This document shows positions 42,489 through 50,889 of a stretch of 64,000 nt of DNA, piece after piece (the first letter of the stretch is position 1; each line of letters opens with the position of its first letter). Position numbers and translations under genes: made by a program. The notes under the pieces were generated by a model. The model had not been told where the DNA came from and ran no database searches. It saw nothing but the letters and a program-made list of their open reading frames with translations. Origin of the DNA: Cuneatibacter caecimuris (GTDB lineage: Bacteria > Bacillota > Clostridia > Lachnospirales > Lachnospiraceae); contig NZ_SGXF01000001.1 in NCBI RefSeq assembly GCF_004216775.1, positions 918,828 through 982,827 of the forward strand, written 5' to 3'.

Positions 42489-42827
42489 TTAAATAGCCGG
42501 TTTTCTGCGGCCTGCATCCATCCGGCAGATACCTTCCGGCCTGGAAAGCGCTTTTTCAAAGAAAGCCTTAAAACTCAGCTCAATGGCCGATTGGTCCACA
42601 GACAAGGAATTCAGCGGAAATCCGGCTGCACGCTTATGATGAGGCCTACTGACCAGCAGAAATGGCTCTGTCATCAGGGACTCGTCCATGCCGGAAAAAC
42701 AGGTAGTCTCATCCAGGATAAAATAAATAGCGTTTCTGTACCTTCCTACTAACCGATTCTGGTGCCTCCCTGCCAGATCAGAAAAATATTGTATCATTTC
42801 TTCATCTGTCAATTCCTTTCCGTTCAC
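42489..42827 (-). CDS. Hypothetical protein, 112 residues
   Basis: The frame opens with GTG at 42827; an ATG at 42797 is an alternative and neither has a strong ribosome binding site. The product has no signal peptide or membrane segment, a central RYRNAIYFILDET strand region and a C-terminal SIELSFKAFFEKALSRPEG helix. No family was recognised. It lies in a stretch of decayed genes and may itself be a remnant. Confidence 0.4.
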   Translation of the reverse strand: MNGKELTDEEMIQYFSDLAGRHQNRLVGRYRNAIYFILDETTCFSGMDESLMTEPFLLVSRPHHKRAAGFPLNSLSVDQSAIELSFKAFFEKALSRPEGICRMDAGRRKPAI

Positions 42828-43018
42828 TCTTCTCGTATGAGTTCCAGGCTATAGGGAATCCTCTAAATTATCAAAGTATAATCCGCTGTCGCAGGAAAAA
42901 CAGGCATAGAGAACGCTTCATAATACGCTTTTGCTTTTATTTCAGCATCTTCTCCTTCTCATACCAATCACTTTCTGATTCTGAATTCTTTTTATTTTTG
43001 TCCTGTTAAATCGCCTGA
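42828..43018 (-). other. Non-coding stretch with a short orphan frame
   Basis: On the minus strand KAKAYYEAFSMPVFPATAD is readable near 42925-42870, then breaks by stop and frameshift. It looks like the remains of a small gene of unknown family. Confidence 0.3.
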
Positions 43019-43444
43019 TTATTCATTACCACAGCAGCTATTTTCATGGCATTCACTACATTCTTTATCATGAATGGAAACGATACCGCCACATTGGGGG
43101 CAAGTATATTTTGCTTTCTGCTGTTCCATAAAGCACTCTAAGCCATGCGCTTGGACAAAACAACTATTTTTCATCAGGCTTGATTGATACCGTTTGTTAT
43201 AACTTTTCTCAAGGTTTTTAATCAACTTGCATGGATGCTCTGGGCATTCAAAGCAATAGGACAGAGATTTTTCTCTAATACAGTCTTTGATTTTACATTT
43301 GCGACAATGTTCCGGTTTACCTTTATCGTTGTTCAAGCAACCTGCACACGGCTTTTTGTAGCAGCAGTGCTTATAACAAACTTTACAATTCATTCCACAG
43401 GGGGCAAACATAATCGTATCAATATTTTCCTTGGGCATTTTCAT
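43019..43444 (-). CDS. Cysteine-rich DUF3795-like protein
   Basis: The 141-residue protein is rich in cysteine pairs: APCGMNCKVCYKHC, CAGCLNN, CRKCKIKDC, CFECPEHPC, CPQCGG and CSECHENSCC. This suggests several zinc or iron-sulfur sites. The arrangement resembles DUF3795 proteins, with an extra C-terminal zinc-ribbon-like segment. Function is unknown. The ATG at 43444 follows AGGAG; a longer GTG-started frame lacks a binding site. A consensus promoter lies about 100 bases upstream. The gene looks more AT-rich than its surroundings and could be a recent acquisition. Confidence 0.7.
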   Translation of the reverse strand: MKMPKENIDTIMFAPCGMNCKVCYKHCCYKKPCAGCLNNDKGKPEHCRKCKIKDCIREKSLSYCFECPEHPCKLIKNLEKSYNKRYQSSLMKNSCFVQAHGLECFMEQQKAKYTCPQCGGIVSIHDKECSECHENSCCGNE

Positions 43445-43542
43445 AATTTGTTTGCTCCTGTCGAAACATATATGCTGCTGAACCGGTGCTGAAAAGAAGC
43501 GGTCAAAGCGTGGATTGGCCACAAGTCATTGTACTTATATTC

Positions 43543-43571
43543 ACTATACCTCATTTTGCATTGGATGTCAA
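43543..43571 (-). promoter_or_regulatory. Promoter of the DUF3795-like gene
   Basis: Minus-strand TTGACA (43566-43571) and TATAGT (43543-43548) are separated by 17 bp. Confidence 0.75.
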
Positions 43572-43840
43572 AAGGTGGGACCCGACGAAGTCTGCGGCAA
43601 AACAGAAATATCCTTAAAAACTACGTTACCAGCAATATACGAAGAAAAGAAATACCGACCCCCTATGGAAAAACACGCCCTCTGGGTATTCCCTGCATAT
43701 GGGATAGGCTTATTCAGCAGGGTATTCTGCAAGTGCTTGAGCCGATATGTGAAGCGCAATTCTCCGAAGCCAGTTTTTGATTTGGACCGTTAAGGTCAGC
43801 GGGAAACGCCTATAGCTGGATCTCAAGTACAAAAAACTCT
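43571..43840 (+). pseudogene. Group II intron reverse transcriptase/maturase fragment
   Basis: The plus-strand frame reads TRRSLRQNRNILKNY and later PYGKTRPLGIPCIWDRLIQQ followed by LQVLEPICEAQFSEASF. This is the RT-0/RT-1 region of group II intron (LtrA-type) proteins. A TGA replaces the expected Gly codon of the SFGF motif at about 43781, and no RT catalytic YADD or maturase part follows. It is a dead fragment of roughly 80-90 codons. No intron RNA domain V was found nearby. Confidence 0.75.
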
Positions 43841-43922
43841 TGTTCCGTCTCAAGTGTCCCCAGGGCACAGGCCGCCGCAAATCAAATTAACACCTGCCGC
43901 GCTTTGTTTTCAGAGCCGATGT

Positions 43923-46900
43923 TTACTTACCCCTCAACTTGCCCAGCGTTGAACAGAGTATGCCAATATCCAGAGGCTTTGCAATATGTGCATCCATCCC
44001 TGCCTCAAGTGCGGCCTCAACATCCTCCACAAATGCGTTTGCGGTCATGGCGATAATGGGAATTGTTTTCGCATCGGGCCTTTTGTTTGACCGTATGGTC
44101 CGGGCGGCCGCATAGCCGTCCATCTCCGGCATCTGAATGTCCATCAGGATGGCATCGTAAGTCCCGGGAGCCGCAGAGAAAAACGCCTCTACAGCCAGGG
44201 CCCCATCGCTCCTTACCACAGTCTCCGCCCCGCACATCTGCAGGATCTCACAAATAATCTCCGAGTTGATTGCATTGTCCTCCGCGATTAAAAAGCGGCG
44301 ACCGGCAAAAAGGCCCTCCTCAATACCGCCCGGCGGCTGTGGTTCGGGAGTATCCCGCCCTTCGTCGGCAGGCGAGATCTCACACATTAACTCGATCAGG
44401 AAGGTGGAGCCCATTCCCGGCGCGCTCTGCACCTCTATTTCGCCCTCCATCAAGTCCACCAATCCTTTGACGATGCTCAGGCCCAGGCCGGCCCCCTCCA
44501 CGCGGGACACGGCGTTGCTGCGGACAAAGGGTTCAAAGAGATGGGCCTGGATATCTTTTGCCATTCCAACCCCTGTGTCGCTGATGGTGAAGCGATACCG
44601 CGCCCAATGCATGTCTCCTTGTGCAGGAAGTTCCTCCACGGATAACCGCACCGTACCGCCCGGCGGCGTAAATTTGACCGCGTTGCCCAGGATGTTGATC
44701 AAAATCTGGCTGATGCGCAGGGCGTCTCCGTAAATAAAGGAATTCTTGATCTCGCTGAGCTGAATGTCATATCGGAGACCGGCCCGGTCGGCCTGAGGCG
44801 CGATGATGGCTCCGATCTGCTTCACCAGGTCCGGCAGGTAAATTTTCTCCCGGTTCAGCGTGATTTGGGCCCGTTCGATCCGGTTCATATCCAAAATATC
44901 GTTGATCAGACTGAGCAGGTGATTGGAGGAGACCGATATTTTTTGCAAACAGTCCAGGACCCGTCCTTTGTCGCCGATGTTTGCCCTGGCCAGCGTGGTC
45001 ATCCCCATGATGGCGTTCATGGGCGTGCGGATATCGTGGCTCATGGCCGAAAGGAAATCGCTCTTGGCCCGGCTGGCCTCCCGGGACAGTTCCAGGGCCC
45101 GCTCTAACTCCGCCTTCGCCGTCCGCTCAGCGGCCAGCATATCGGTCACATCGGAGCGCACCAAACAGACCGTCTTGTGGTTCTGATCGCCCCACAATAC
45201 GTTGACCTGCTTGTACCGCAAGCCGTCCTGCGAGCGGTAGGGCAGCACAAAATCATAGCCCCCTGGCTTTTGCGTCAGACTGCGGAGCAGAGTCTGCAGG
45301 TTAAACTGCCGTTTCACCGTCTCGCGGCTCATAGCCGTCTCAAAATACCCCGCTAAGTTGTCCAGCACTGCGTTATAGTCCAGAGCTGTGTGGGGAGGCA
45401 GGTTTTCCAGAACCATCTGCCTGGTATACATAGAAAACTCCCCCGTGGCGGCGTCGATGAAGCAGGCCAGCTCACAGGTATAGGCTATCACCCGGAGCAG
45501 CCGCTGCTGCTCCCGGATGGAATCCGTGATGTCCGTCCTGGACAGACACACCCGGCCCAGCCGCAGGTCGATGGGGGATACAGTCACATTTTTAGTCCGG
45601 ACATCGCCTGCATCGTCCACCATGGAGAACGCAAACGTATAGGGCTGTCCATGCTGAAGCAGCGCCAACATACGCCGGGTGTCCAAATGCTCCCGGTACT
45701 GCTCCCGGTCCCGGGGCACGACTCTGGATTCCAGCATTCCGGTCACCCAAGCCGAGTGGACGCCCTGGCGCGGGGGAACACAGTTTGCTTTCTCATCCTG
45801 GGAGAGTATGAGATAAGTGTCCCTCTTCAGATTCAAATCCGCTACAAAGTCATAACCGGTGACAGAGAGCTGATGGACGATGCGGTCGGCAACGACTTGC
45901 TCGGTGATATCAATCACCGTGAGGATCCCTGTCACGTCGCCGCTGTCCGGGGTTGACACCATATTCATCTCAATTTGCACATACCGGCCAGTATCCTCAT
46001 TGGGAAGCTGGACAAAAAAATTCTTTACCTGTTTGGTTTCGCCACGTTGAAAAGCAGCCAGGGAAGGCTCTTGCAGGTAGGTGTCCCGGAATATACGCCG
46101 CTCATTCTCGTCCACGACCAGGGTGGAAAGACCGGCAAAAAATGCCTCGCGGACAGCGCCGAAGGTCTCCAAAAGCCCTGTGCCGGTCTGGTCGCTGATC
46201 TGAATGATGCGGTCTTGGGTAATATTGCAGTGGCCCGTCACCAACACGTTGGGGTCGGTCCTCTGGTGGTGGCGCAGCAGCAGCTCGTTGTACTGCTGCC
46301 GGACGCGGGCGCGCTCCTCCCGCTCCTTTGTCATATCGTTGTACACGGAATAAATTTTCCGCTCTCCGCCCTCATGTTCGATTAGGGATAGCGTATTCTT
46401 GACCCATACATAGTCCCCCGAGCCTTTCAAAAGACGGTATTCGATCTCCCAGTGGTTTTTCCCGCTGGCAAAGTACTTCTCCAGCTCCGTCCGGACGCGC
46501 TCCAGGTCCTCCGGATGGACTCCTGTCAGGGCGTCTTCACGATACAGCTTCCAGGTTTCTTCCAGCGGCATCTCCGTGGTTGCCGCAAGCCCTTCCGATA
46601 TATACTCAGGGATGATGCTCCCGTCCGCTTCATAGCGGACCACCACCACGCCGCCGGGGAGGTTTTTCAGAGTGTTTTGAAAGTACTGCTCCAAACGGCG
46701 CTGTTCGGTCACGTCACTGTATGCCACGTACAGGAACTCGTTTCCATCAGGCCGCACCCTCCGGGAACCCTCTATTTGGATCCACCGGTATTCTCCCAGC
46801 CCGTCGTGGAAAACCCGGCAGGTATGCCGCATCATCTCCCCGCCGCCGTTCAGCAGGTGGTTCAGGGTTTCCAGAAGCGCGGCGCGGTCATCCTCATGGA

Positions 46901-47078
46901 TGCCGATAAAGGTCACCTGCTCCTTGACCTGAGCAATATGCGTGTTGTTATACCCCAGCACTTCATAAAACGCGGGGTTATGGTACTGCGGGTAAAGCCG
47001 CCCCCCGTGCACCTCATAAATACATAAACCGCTGGGGATGCTGTCGAGGATCGATCTCAATTCGTTGGTCAGTTCCAT
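43923..47078 (-). CDS. Soluble multi-PAS hybrid histidine kinase (PAS-HisKA-HATPase-REC)
   Basis: The 1051-residue protein has no signal peptide or transmembrane segment. About five PAS-like modules fill residues 1-660 (for example ILDSIPSGLCIYEVHG, TLKNLPGGVVVVRYEADG and SVTGYDFVADLNL, with junctions such as YSDVTEQRRLEQ). HisKA follows (SDFLSAMSHDIRTPMNAIMG), then HATPase_c (NILGNAVKFTPPGG, DTGVGM, GAGLGLSIV) and a C-terminal receiver (LIAEDNAINSEII, LMDIQMPEMDGYAA, IAMTANAF, KPLD). It has no output domain and no Hpt. One base separates its start from a decayed Hpt-like gene, and it is the last gene of the signalling operon. The ligand is unknown. Confidence 0.85.
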   Translation of the reverse strand: MELTNELRSILDSIPSGLCIYEVHGGRLYPQYHNPAFYEVLGYNNTHIAQVKEQVTFIGIHEDDRAALLETLNHLLNGGGEMMRHTCRVFHDGLGEYRWIQIEGSRRVRPDGNEFLYVAYSDVTEQRRLEQYFQNTLKNLPGGVVVVRYEADGSIIPEYISEGLAATTEMPLEETWKLYREDALTGVHPEDLERVRTELEKYFASGKNHWEIEYRLLKGSGDYVWVKNTLSLIEHEGGERKIYSVYNDMTKEREERARVRQQYNELLLRHHQRTDPNVLVTGHCNITQDRIIQISDQTGTGLLETFGAVREAFFAGLSTLVVDENERRIFRDTYLQEPSLAAFQRGETKQVKNFFVQLPNEDTGRYVQIEMNMVSTPDSGDVTGILTVIDITEQVVADRIVHQLSVTGYDFVADLNLKRDTYLILSQDEKANCVPPRQGVHSAWVTGMLESRVVPRDREQYREHLDTRRMLALLQHGQPYTFAFSMVDDAGDVRTKNVTVSPIDLRLGRVCLSRTDITDSIREQQRLLRVIAYTCELACFIDAATGEFSMYTRQMVLENLPPHTALDYNAVLDNLAGYFETAMSRETVKRQFNLQTLLRSLTQKPGGYDFVLPYRSQDGLRYKQVNVLWGDQNHKTVCLVRSDVTDMLAAERTAKAELERALELSREASRAKSDFLSAMSHDIRTPMNAIMGMTTLARANIGDKGRVLDCLQKISVSSNHLLSLINDILDMNRIERAQITLNREKIYLPDLVKQIGAIIAPQADRAGLRYDIQLSEIKNSFIYGDALRISQILINILGNAVKFTPPGGTVRLSVEELPAQGDMHWARYRFTISDTGVGMAKDIQAHLFEPFVRSNAVSRVEGAGLGLSIVKGLVDLMEGEIEVQSAPGMGSTFLIELMCEISPADEGRDTPEPQPPGGIEEGLFAGRRFLIAEDNAINSEIICEILQMCGAETVVRSDGALAVEAFFSAAPGTYDAILMDIQMPEMDGYAAARTIRSNKRPDAKTIPIIAMTANAFVEDVEAALEAGMDAHIAKPLDIGILCSTLGKLRGK

Positions 47079-47079
47079 T

Positions 47080-47225
47080 TTACTCCACCTCTTTCAGCAG
47101 TTCCACCAGACCCGCGGCAGCATGGCTAGTATTTTCAAATACATCTGTTCGCTGCCCATAAACCGGGACATTGTGGTATCATAGTCAGCGCCGTATTTCT
47201 GAAGGACTTCTTTTAGATCTGCCAT
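47080..47225 (-). pseudogene. Remnant of an Hpt-like (histidine phosphotransfer) gene
   Basis: From the ATG at 47225 a frame reads MADLKEVLQKYGADYDTTMS and continues to KILAMLPR. This resembles the first helix of small stand-alone Hpt proteins of Clostridia. It then runs out of frame to a stop at 47094-47096. The neighbouring frame supplies AAGLVELLKEVE and a TAA at 47080-47082, like an Hpt C-terminus. The roughly 60 central residues with the phospho-histidine are missing. Its position between two Hpt-less hybrid kinases supports the reading, but the identification rests on short segments. Confidence 0.5.
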
Positions 47226-47228
47226 TTT

Positions 47229-50200
47229 CTATTCCTCCTCCTGGCTTAAAATAAAGTCGCAGAGGATCTGATACAGCCTCTCCGGTTCAATAGGTTTGGC
47301 CAAATGCGCGTTCATGCCGGCCGCCTTGCTCTTTTCCATGTCGTCGTCAAACGCGTTGGCGGTCATGGCGATGATGGGGATGGTTTTGGCGTCGGCGTTG
47401 CTCATGTGGCGGATATTATTGGCCGCCGTCAGGCCGTCCATCTGCGGCATTCGGATGTCCATCAAAATGGCGTCATAAAAGCCTGCCTCGGTTTTGCTGA
47501 ACAGTTCGATTGCCCGCAGCCCGTTTTCCGCTGTGTCCACGGCAAAGCCTTTGCTCTCAAGCAGGGCTGCAGCCACTTCGGTATTGATAGCGTTATCCTC
47601 TACCAAAAGGATCCGGCGTCCGGTAAAATCAAAGACCGCAGGCTTACTCCCTGTATTGACTTCCTCTTTTTCGCCCAGCGCCTTGGAGAAGGCGGAGATC
47701 AGAGAGGACTTGAACATGGGCTTGCTCATCAGCATATTGACGCCAGCCAGCGTTGCCTCATGCTCGATGGAAGCCCAGTCATAGGCTGTTATTATAATGA
47801 TTGTAACCTCTGGCCCCACGATAGCACGGATGCGCCTGGCAGTCTCAATACCGTCAATTTCGGGCATCTTCCAGTCGATGAGGATCATGTCGAAATGCCG
47901 GCCGGTCTCCCGCAGGGCCCGGACCCGTTCGATGGCCTTGCGGCCGCTGTCCACCCACTCGGCGGTGATTCCCATCTCCTTGAGCGTATCCACAGCGCTT
48001 TCGCATACCGCCACATCATCATCCACCACCAGAGTCTTCAGAGCGGAAAAATTGGGAAGCGCCTTTTTCCTTTTGTGTCGTAGAAGCTCCTCTTCCGTAA
48101 TGCCCAGTTGTACATCCACTGTGAACTCAGACCCAATGCCCTTGATGGACCGTACGGCGATCTTTCCGCCCATCATATCCACGATGTTCTTGGAGATGGC
48201 CAGTCCCAGCCCGGTCCCGCCGTACACAGCCGTGGTGCCCATGGACTCCTGGGCGAAGGGCTCGAACATGTGATGGAGAAAATCTTCGCTGATGCCGATC
48301 CCGGTATCGTTGACGATAAAGCGGAGGGCAGCGCCACCCTTGCCCTTTCTATGGGCCGCGGCAGAGAAGGTGACCTTGCCGCCCTCGCCGGTGAACTTGA
48401 TGGCATTGGACAGGATATTGAGCAGCACCTGCTGGAGCTTCATGGCGTCCCCAATGTAAAAGTCGTCCAGGGTGGGGTCCACGATGCACTCGTATTCCAC
48501 GCCTTTTGCCGCTGCCTGGCCGTAGCAGATGGCGTTGAGGCCGTTGAGAAAGTCCTCCATAGGGATCTTATCATTTTTCAGCAGCATTTTGCCGCTCTCG
48601 ATCCGGCTCATGTCCAGGATATCGTTGATGAGGGAGAGCAGAAAGCGGGAGGAGATGCCGATTTTGGAGATACAGTCAGCCACGCGCTCCTCATTGTCGA
48701 TGGACTGGGCGGCGATGGCGCTCATGCCGATGATGGCGTTCATGGGGGTGCGGATCTCGTGGCTCATGCGGGAGAGGAAGTCCGTCTTGGCCGCATTTGC
48801 CTGCTCCGCCGCAGCCAGGGCGGCGGCCAGGGCCTCCTTCTGCTGCTGCTCCTGGCGGATGATGTCAGTTACGTCGGTGCGCGCGATGCACACCCGACCC
48901 AGCTCCCGGCTGATGTAAAAGACCTGATACCGCTTGACCCGGGTATTCCCGTGCCCGTCACTGGCCTCCGCCATAAAGCTGTAGCTGCTATGCTCAGCCA
49001 ATTCACGCTCCATGTAAGCGGGGTCCAGCTTGGCAAGGTACTCCTGCCCCGCCTCGGGCTCCATCGTAGCGGCCGCGATAGCTTGTGCCTCCGCCTGGAA
49101 ACACCCTTTCGCCGGCATGAGGGTCTCCATGCCGGCGTGGTAGGAGACCACATGGAAGGTGTTCCGCCGGATGTCAATGTCGGACAGAACCTCATAGTCC
49201 AGCTCGGTCACTCTGCTCAGGAGCTGCTCCTGTATTTTTTGCTCCGTGACGTCGATGGTGTAGAAAAATGCGATCACATCGCCGCTCTCGGGATTTTGAT
49301 GATACCTGAAACTCGTCCTGCTCCAAAAAGCGCTGCCGCCGGTTCGCTTTCGCAGAAATTCAAAATGGAGGTCTGTCTTACCGGCGAAAAATTCATTTAG
49401 TACCTGTGTTCTTTCAAGTGATTTACGCAGGTTTTCCCCATATGCCGCATCTACGGCTGAGTCTGCCAGTTGACTAACCGCCTGCTCGTAGGTATCTCCC
49501 GTCCGTGCGATGGAACAGTCGGCTGTGGATTGATAGCTCTCGACCCGGTCCTGGGTGACGTTAACCCGGCCCTGGATGCTGCCATCCAACGAAGCGGCCT
49601 GGGCAAAATATGCCAGCTCCTTTTCGTAAAGCTCCCTGACACGCGCCTGGGCAAGCTTCTCTTCTGTGATGTCCACCAGAAACCCATAGAAATACGGTGT
49701 TCCGTCGTCTCCCGGCATCACTTGGGTCTTAAACGAAATCCATTTAATGCTTCCGTCCCTGCAGACAAGGCGATGCTCATCCTGTATGGTCTCTCCGCGA
49801 TTTTCCTCTGCCAACAGCTTGTCCCGCACCGCTTCCAGGTCATCCGGATAGATCACGGCGGCAATCCCGTTGCCCTGTGCGGCGAACGCCTCACGGGAAT
49901 AGCCCAGCAGCTCATACAATCCGTCGTTGGCGTCCGCGACTGTAAAATCCGCGTCACACCTGACGCGGAATACCGCGCCGGGCACGTTGTTATAGAGATG
50001 CACGACCTCGGCCTGGGCCTTTTTCTGCGCCGTGATGTCAATGCACACCGAGATGATGGCCGGCTTACCGTTTTCTGCTATGACCTCTCGTCCCAGGTCG
50101 TGAACCCAAAGATAGGTGCCGTCCCGGCGCTTCATGCGGTATTCCACCACATACTCCCCGCGCTCCGCCATCTGGCGGGCCACCTCCCCTTCCACTATGG

Positions 50201-50819
50201 CCCGGTCGTCCGGATGCATACAGTTGGAGACCATGCCCTGGATATCTGCAACAAACTCCTCCTCGCCGGCATAGCCGAGGTACTCCAGCATCCGGTTGTT
50301 CACAAAATAGAAGGGGAACCCCTCCTCGATATACCCGCCCATCATACCGCCGGGCAGGGAATCGTTGAGCAGCTCCTGCCTCTGCCTGGCGGCGTGCTCC
50401 ATCACCAGGGTGCGAGGATAATGTTCCCCGCCCCGTTGGCTGCTGCCGGGCTCGGAAAACCACAGGGTGCGCAGCCGCCAGGATGTCTGCCGCCGGACCA
50501 GGGTAAAGAATCCCCGCAGCCGCCAGCGGTACTGGGTATTCTTGAGGACCAATCCCACGGACAGGTTGCGGATATCCGCATCGATCTCCTGCTCCTGAAA
50601 GAGTGTAAGTTCCATCGTGAAGGGCTCAGGGATCTCCTGGATGTCCCGGATCAGGTAATCTCTCATCTCCTGGGGGCTGTGGGCAAACTCATCTTCCCCG
50701 GTGCCCACAAAACAGAATTCATCGCCTAAAAAGCCATAAACCTCTTCGGCGTTTCTCCGCTCAAACCAGGCGCTGCAAAAAGCCTGAAACGTCTCCCAGG
50801 CTGTCATTGTTTTTTCCAT
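47229..50819 (-). CDS. Hybrid histidine kinase with SnoaL-like N-terminus, PAS domains and two receivers
   Basis: The 1196-residue soluble protein starts with a SnoaL/NTF2-like domain (AWETFQAFCSAWFERRNAEEVYGFLGDEFCFVGTGEDE to about 130). Three or four PAS/PAC modules follow (for example YNNVPGAVFRVRCDADFTVADANDGLYELLGY). HisKA (TDFLSRMSHEIRTPMNAIIGMS), HATPase_c (NILSNAIKFTGEGG, DTGIGIS, GTGLGLAIS) and two receivers (LIDWKMPEIDG and LMDIRMPQMDG) complete it. Several start codons cluster at the 5' end; the ATG at 50819 has AAAGGA eight bases upstream. It has neither an Hpt nor a DNA-binding domain. It sits between the Ser/Thr kinase gene (70 bases) and the Hpt remnant (3 bases). Confidence 0.85.
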   Translation of the reverse strand: MEKTMTAWETFQAFCSAWFERRNAEEVYGFLGDEFCFVGTGEDEFAHSPQEMRDYLIRDIQEIPEPFTMELTLFQEQEIDADIRNLSVGLVLKNTQYRWRLRGFFTLVRRQTSWRLRTLWFSEPGSSQRGGEHYPRTLVMEHAARQRQELLNDSLPGGMMGGYIEEGFPFYFVNNRMLEYLGYAGEEEFVADIQGMVSNCMHPDDRAIVEGEVARQMAERGEYVVEYRMKRRDGTYLWVHDLGREVIAENGKPAIISVCIDITAQKKAQAEVVHLYNNVPGAVFRVRCDADFTVADANDGLYELLGYSREAFAAQGNGIAAVIYPDDLEAVRDKLLAEENRGETIQDEHRLVCRDGSIKWISFKTQVMPGDDGTPYFYGFLVDITEEKLAQARVRELYEKELAYFAQAASLDGSIQGRVNVTQDRVESYQSTADCSIARTGDTYEQAVSQLADSAVDAAYGENLRKSLERTQVLNEFFAGKTDLHFEFLRKRTGGSAFWSRTSFRYHQNPESGDVIAFFYTIDVTEQKIQEQLLSRVTELDYEVLSDIDIRRNTFHVVSYHAGMETLMPAKGCFQAEAQAIAAATMEPEAGQEYLAKLDPAYMERELAEHSSYSFMAEASDGHGNTRVKRYQVFYISRELGRVCIARTDVTDIIRQEQQQKEALAAALAAAEQANAAKTDFLSRMSHEIRTPMNAIIGMSAIAAQSIDNEERVADCISKIGISSRFLLSLINDILDMSRIESGKMLLKNDKIPMEDFLNGLNAICYGQAAAKGVEYECIVDPTLDDFYIGDAMKLQQVLLNILSNAIKFTGEGGKVTFSAAAHRKGKGGAALRFIVNDTGIGISEDFLHHMFEPFAQESMGTTAVYGGTGLGLAISKNIVDMMGGKIAVRSIKGIGSEFTVDVQLGITEEELLRHKRKKALPNFSALKTLVVDDDVAVCESAVDTLKEMGITAEWVDSGRKAIERVRALRETGRHFDMILIDWKMPEIDGIETARRIRAIVGPEVTIIIITAYDWASIEHEATLAGVNMLMSKPMFKSSLISAFSKALGEKEEVNTGSKPAVFDFTGRRILLVEDNAINTEVAAALLESKGFAVDTAENGLRAIELFSKTEAGFYDAILMDIRMPQMDGLTAANNIRHMSNADAKTIPIIAMTANAFDDDMEKSKAAGMNAHLAKPIEPERLYQILCDFILSQEEE

Positions 50820-50889
50820 CAATTTCATCCTTTCCATGACCAACAATGGTCTTGCTTACGCCGGCCGCCGCTGGGTATGGTATTTTCTT

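Noticed and set aside
43571-43840. An active group II intron
   Set aside because: The reverse transcriptase has a nonsense codon and lacks its catalytic motif and maturase region, and no domain V-like RNA hairpin was found.
47304-50729. Several long plus-strand frames (up to about 430 codons)
   Set aside because: All are antisense to the hybrid kinase genes, in a GC-rich region where stop codons are rare on the opposite strand.
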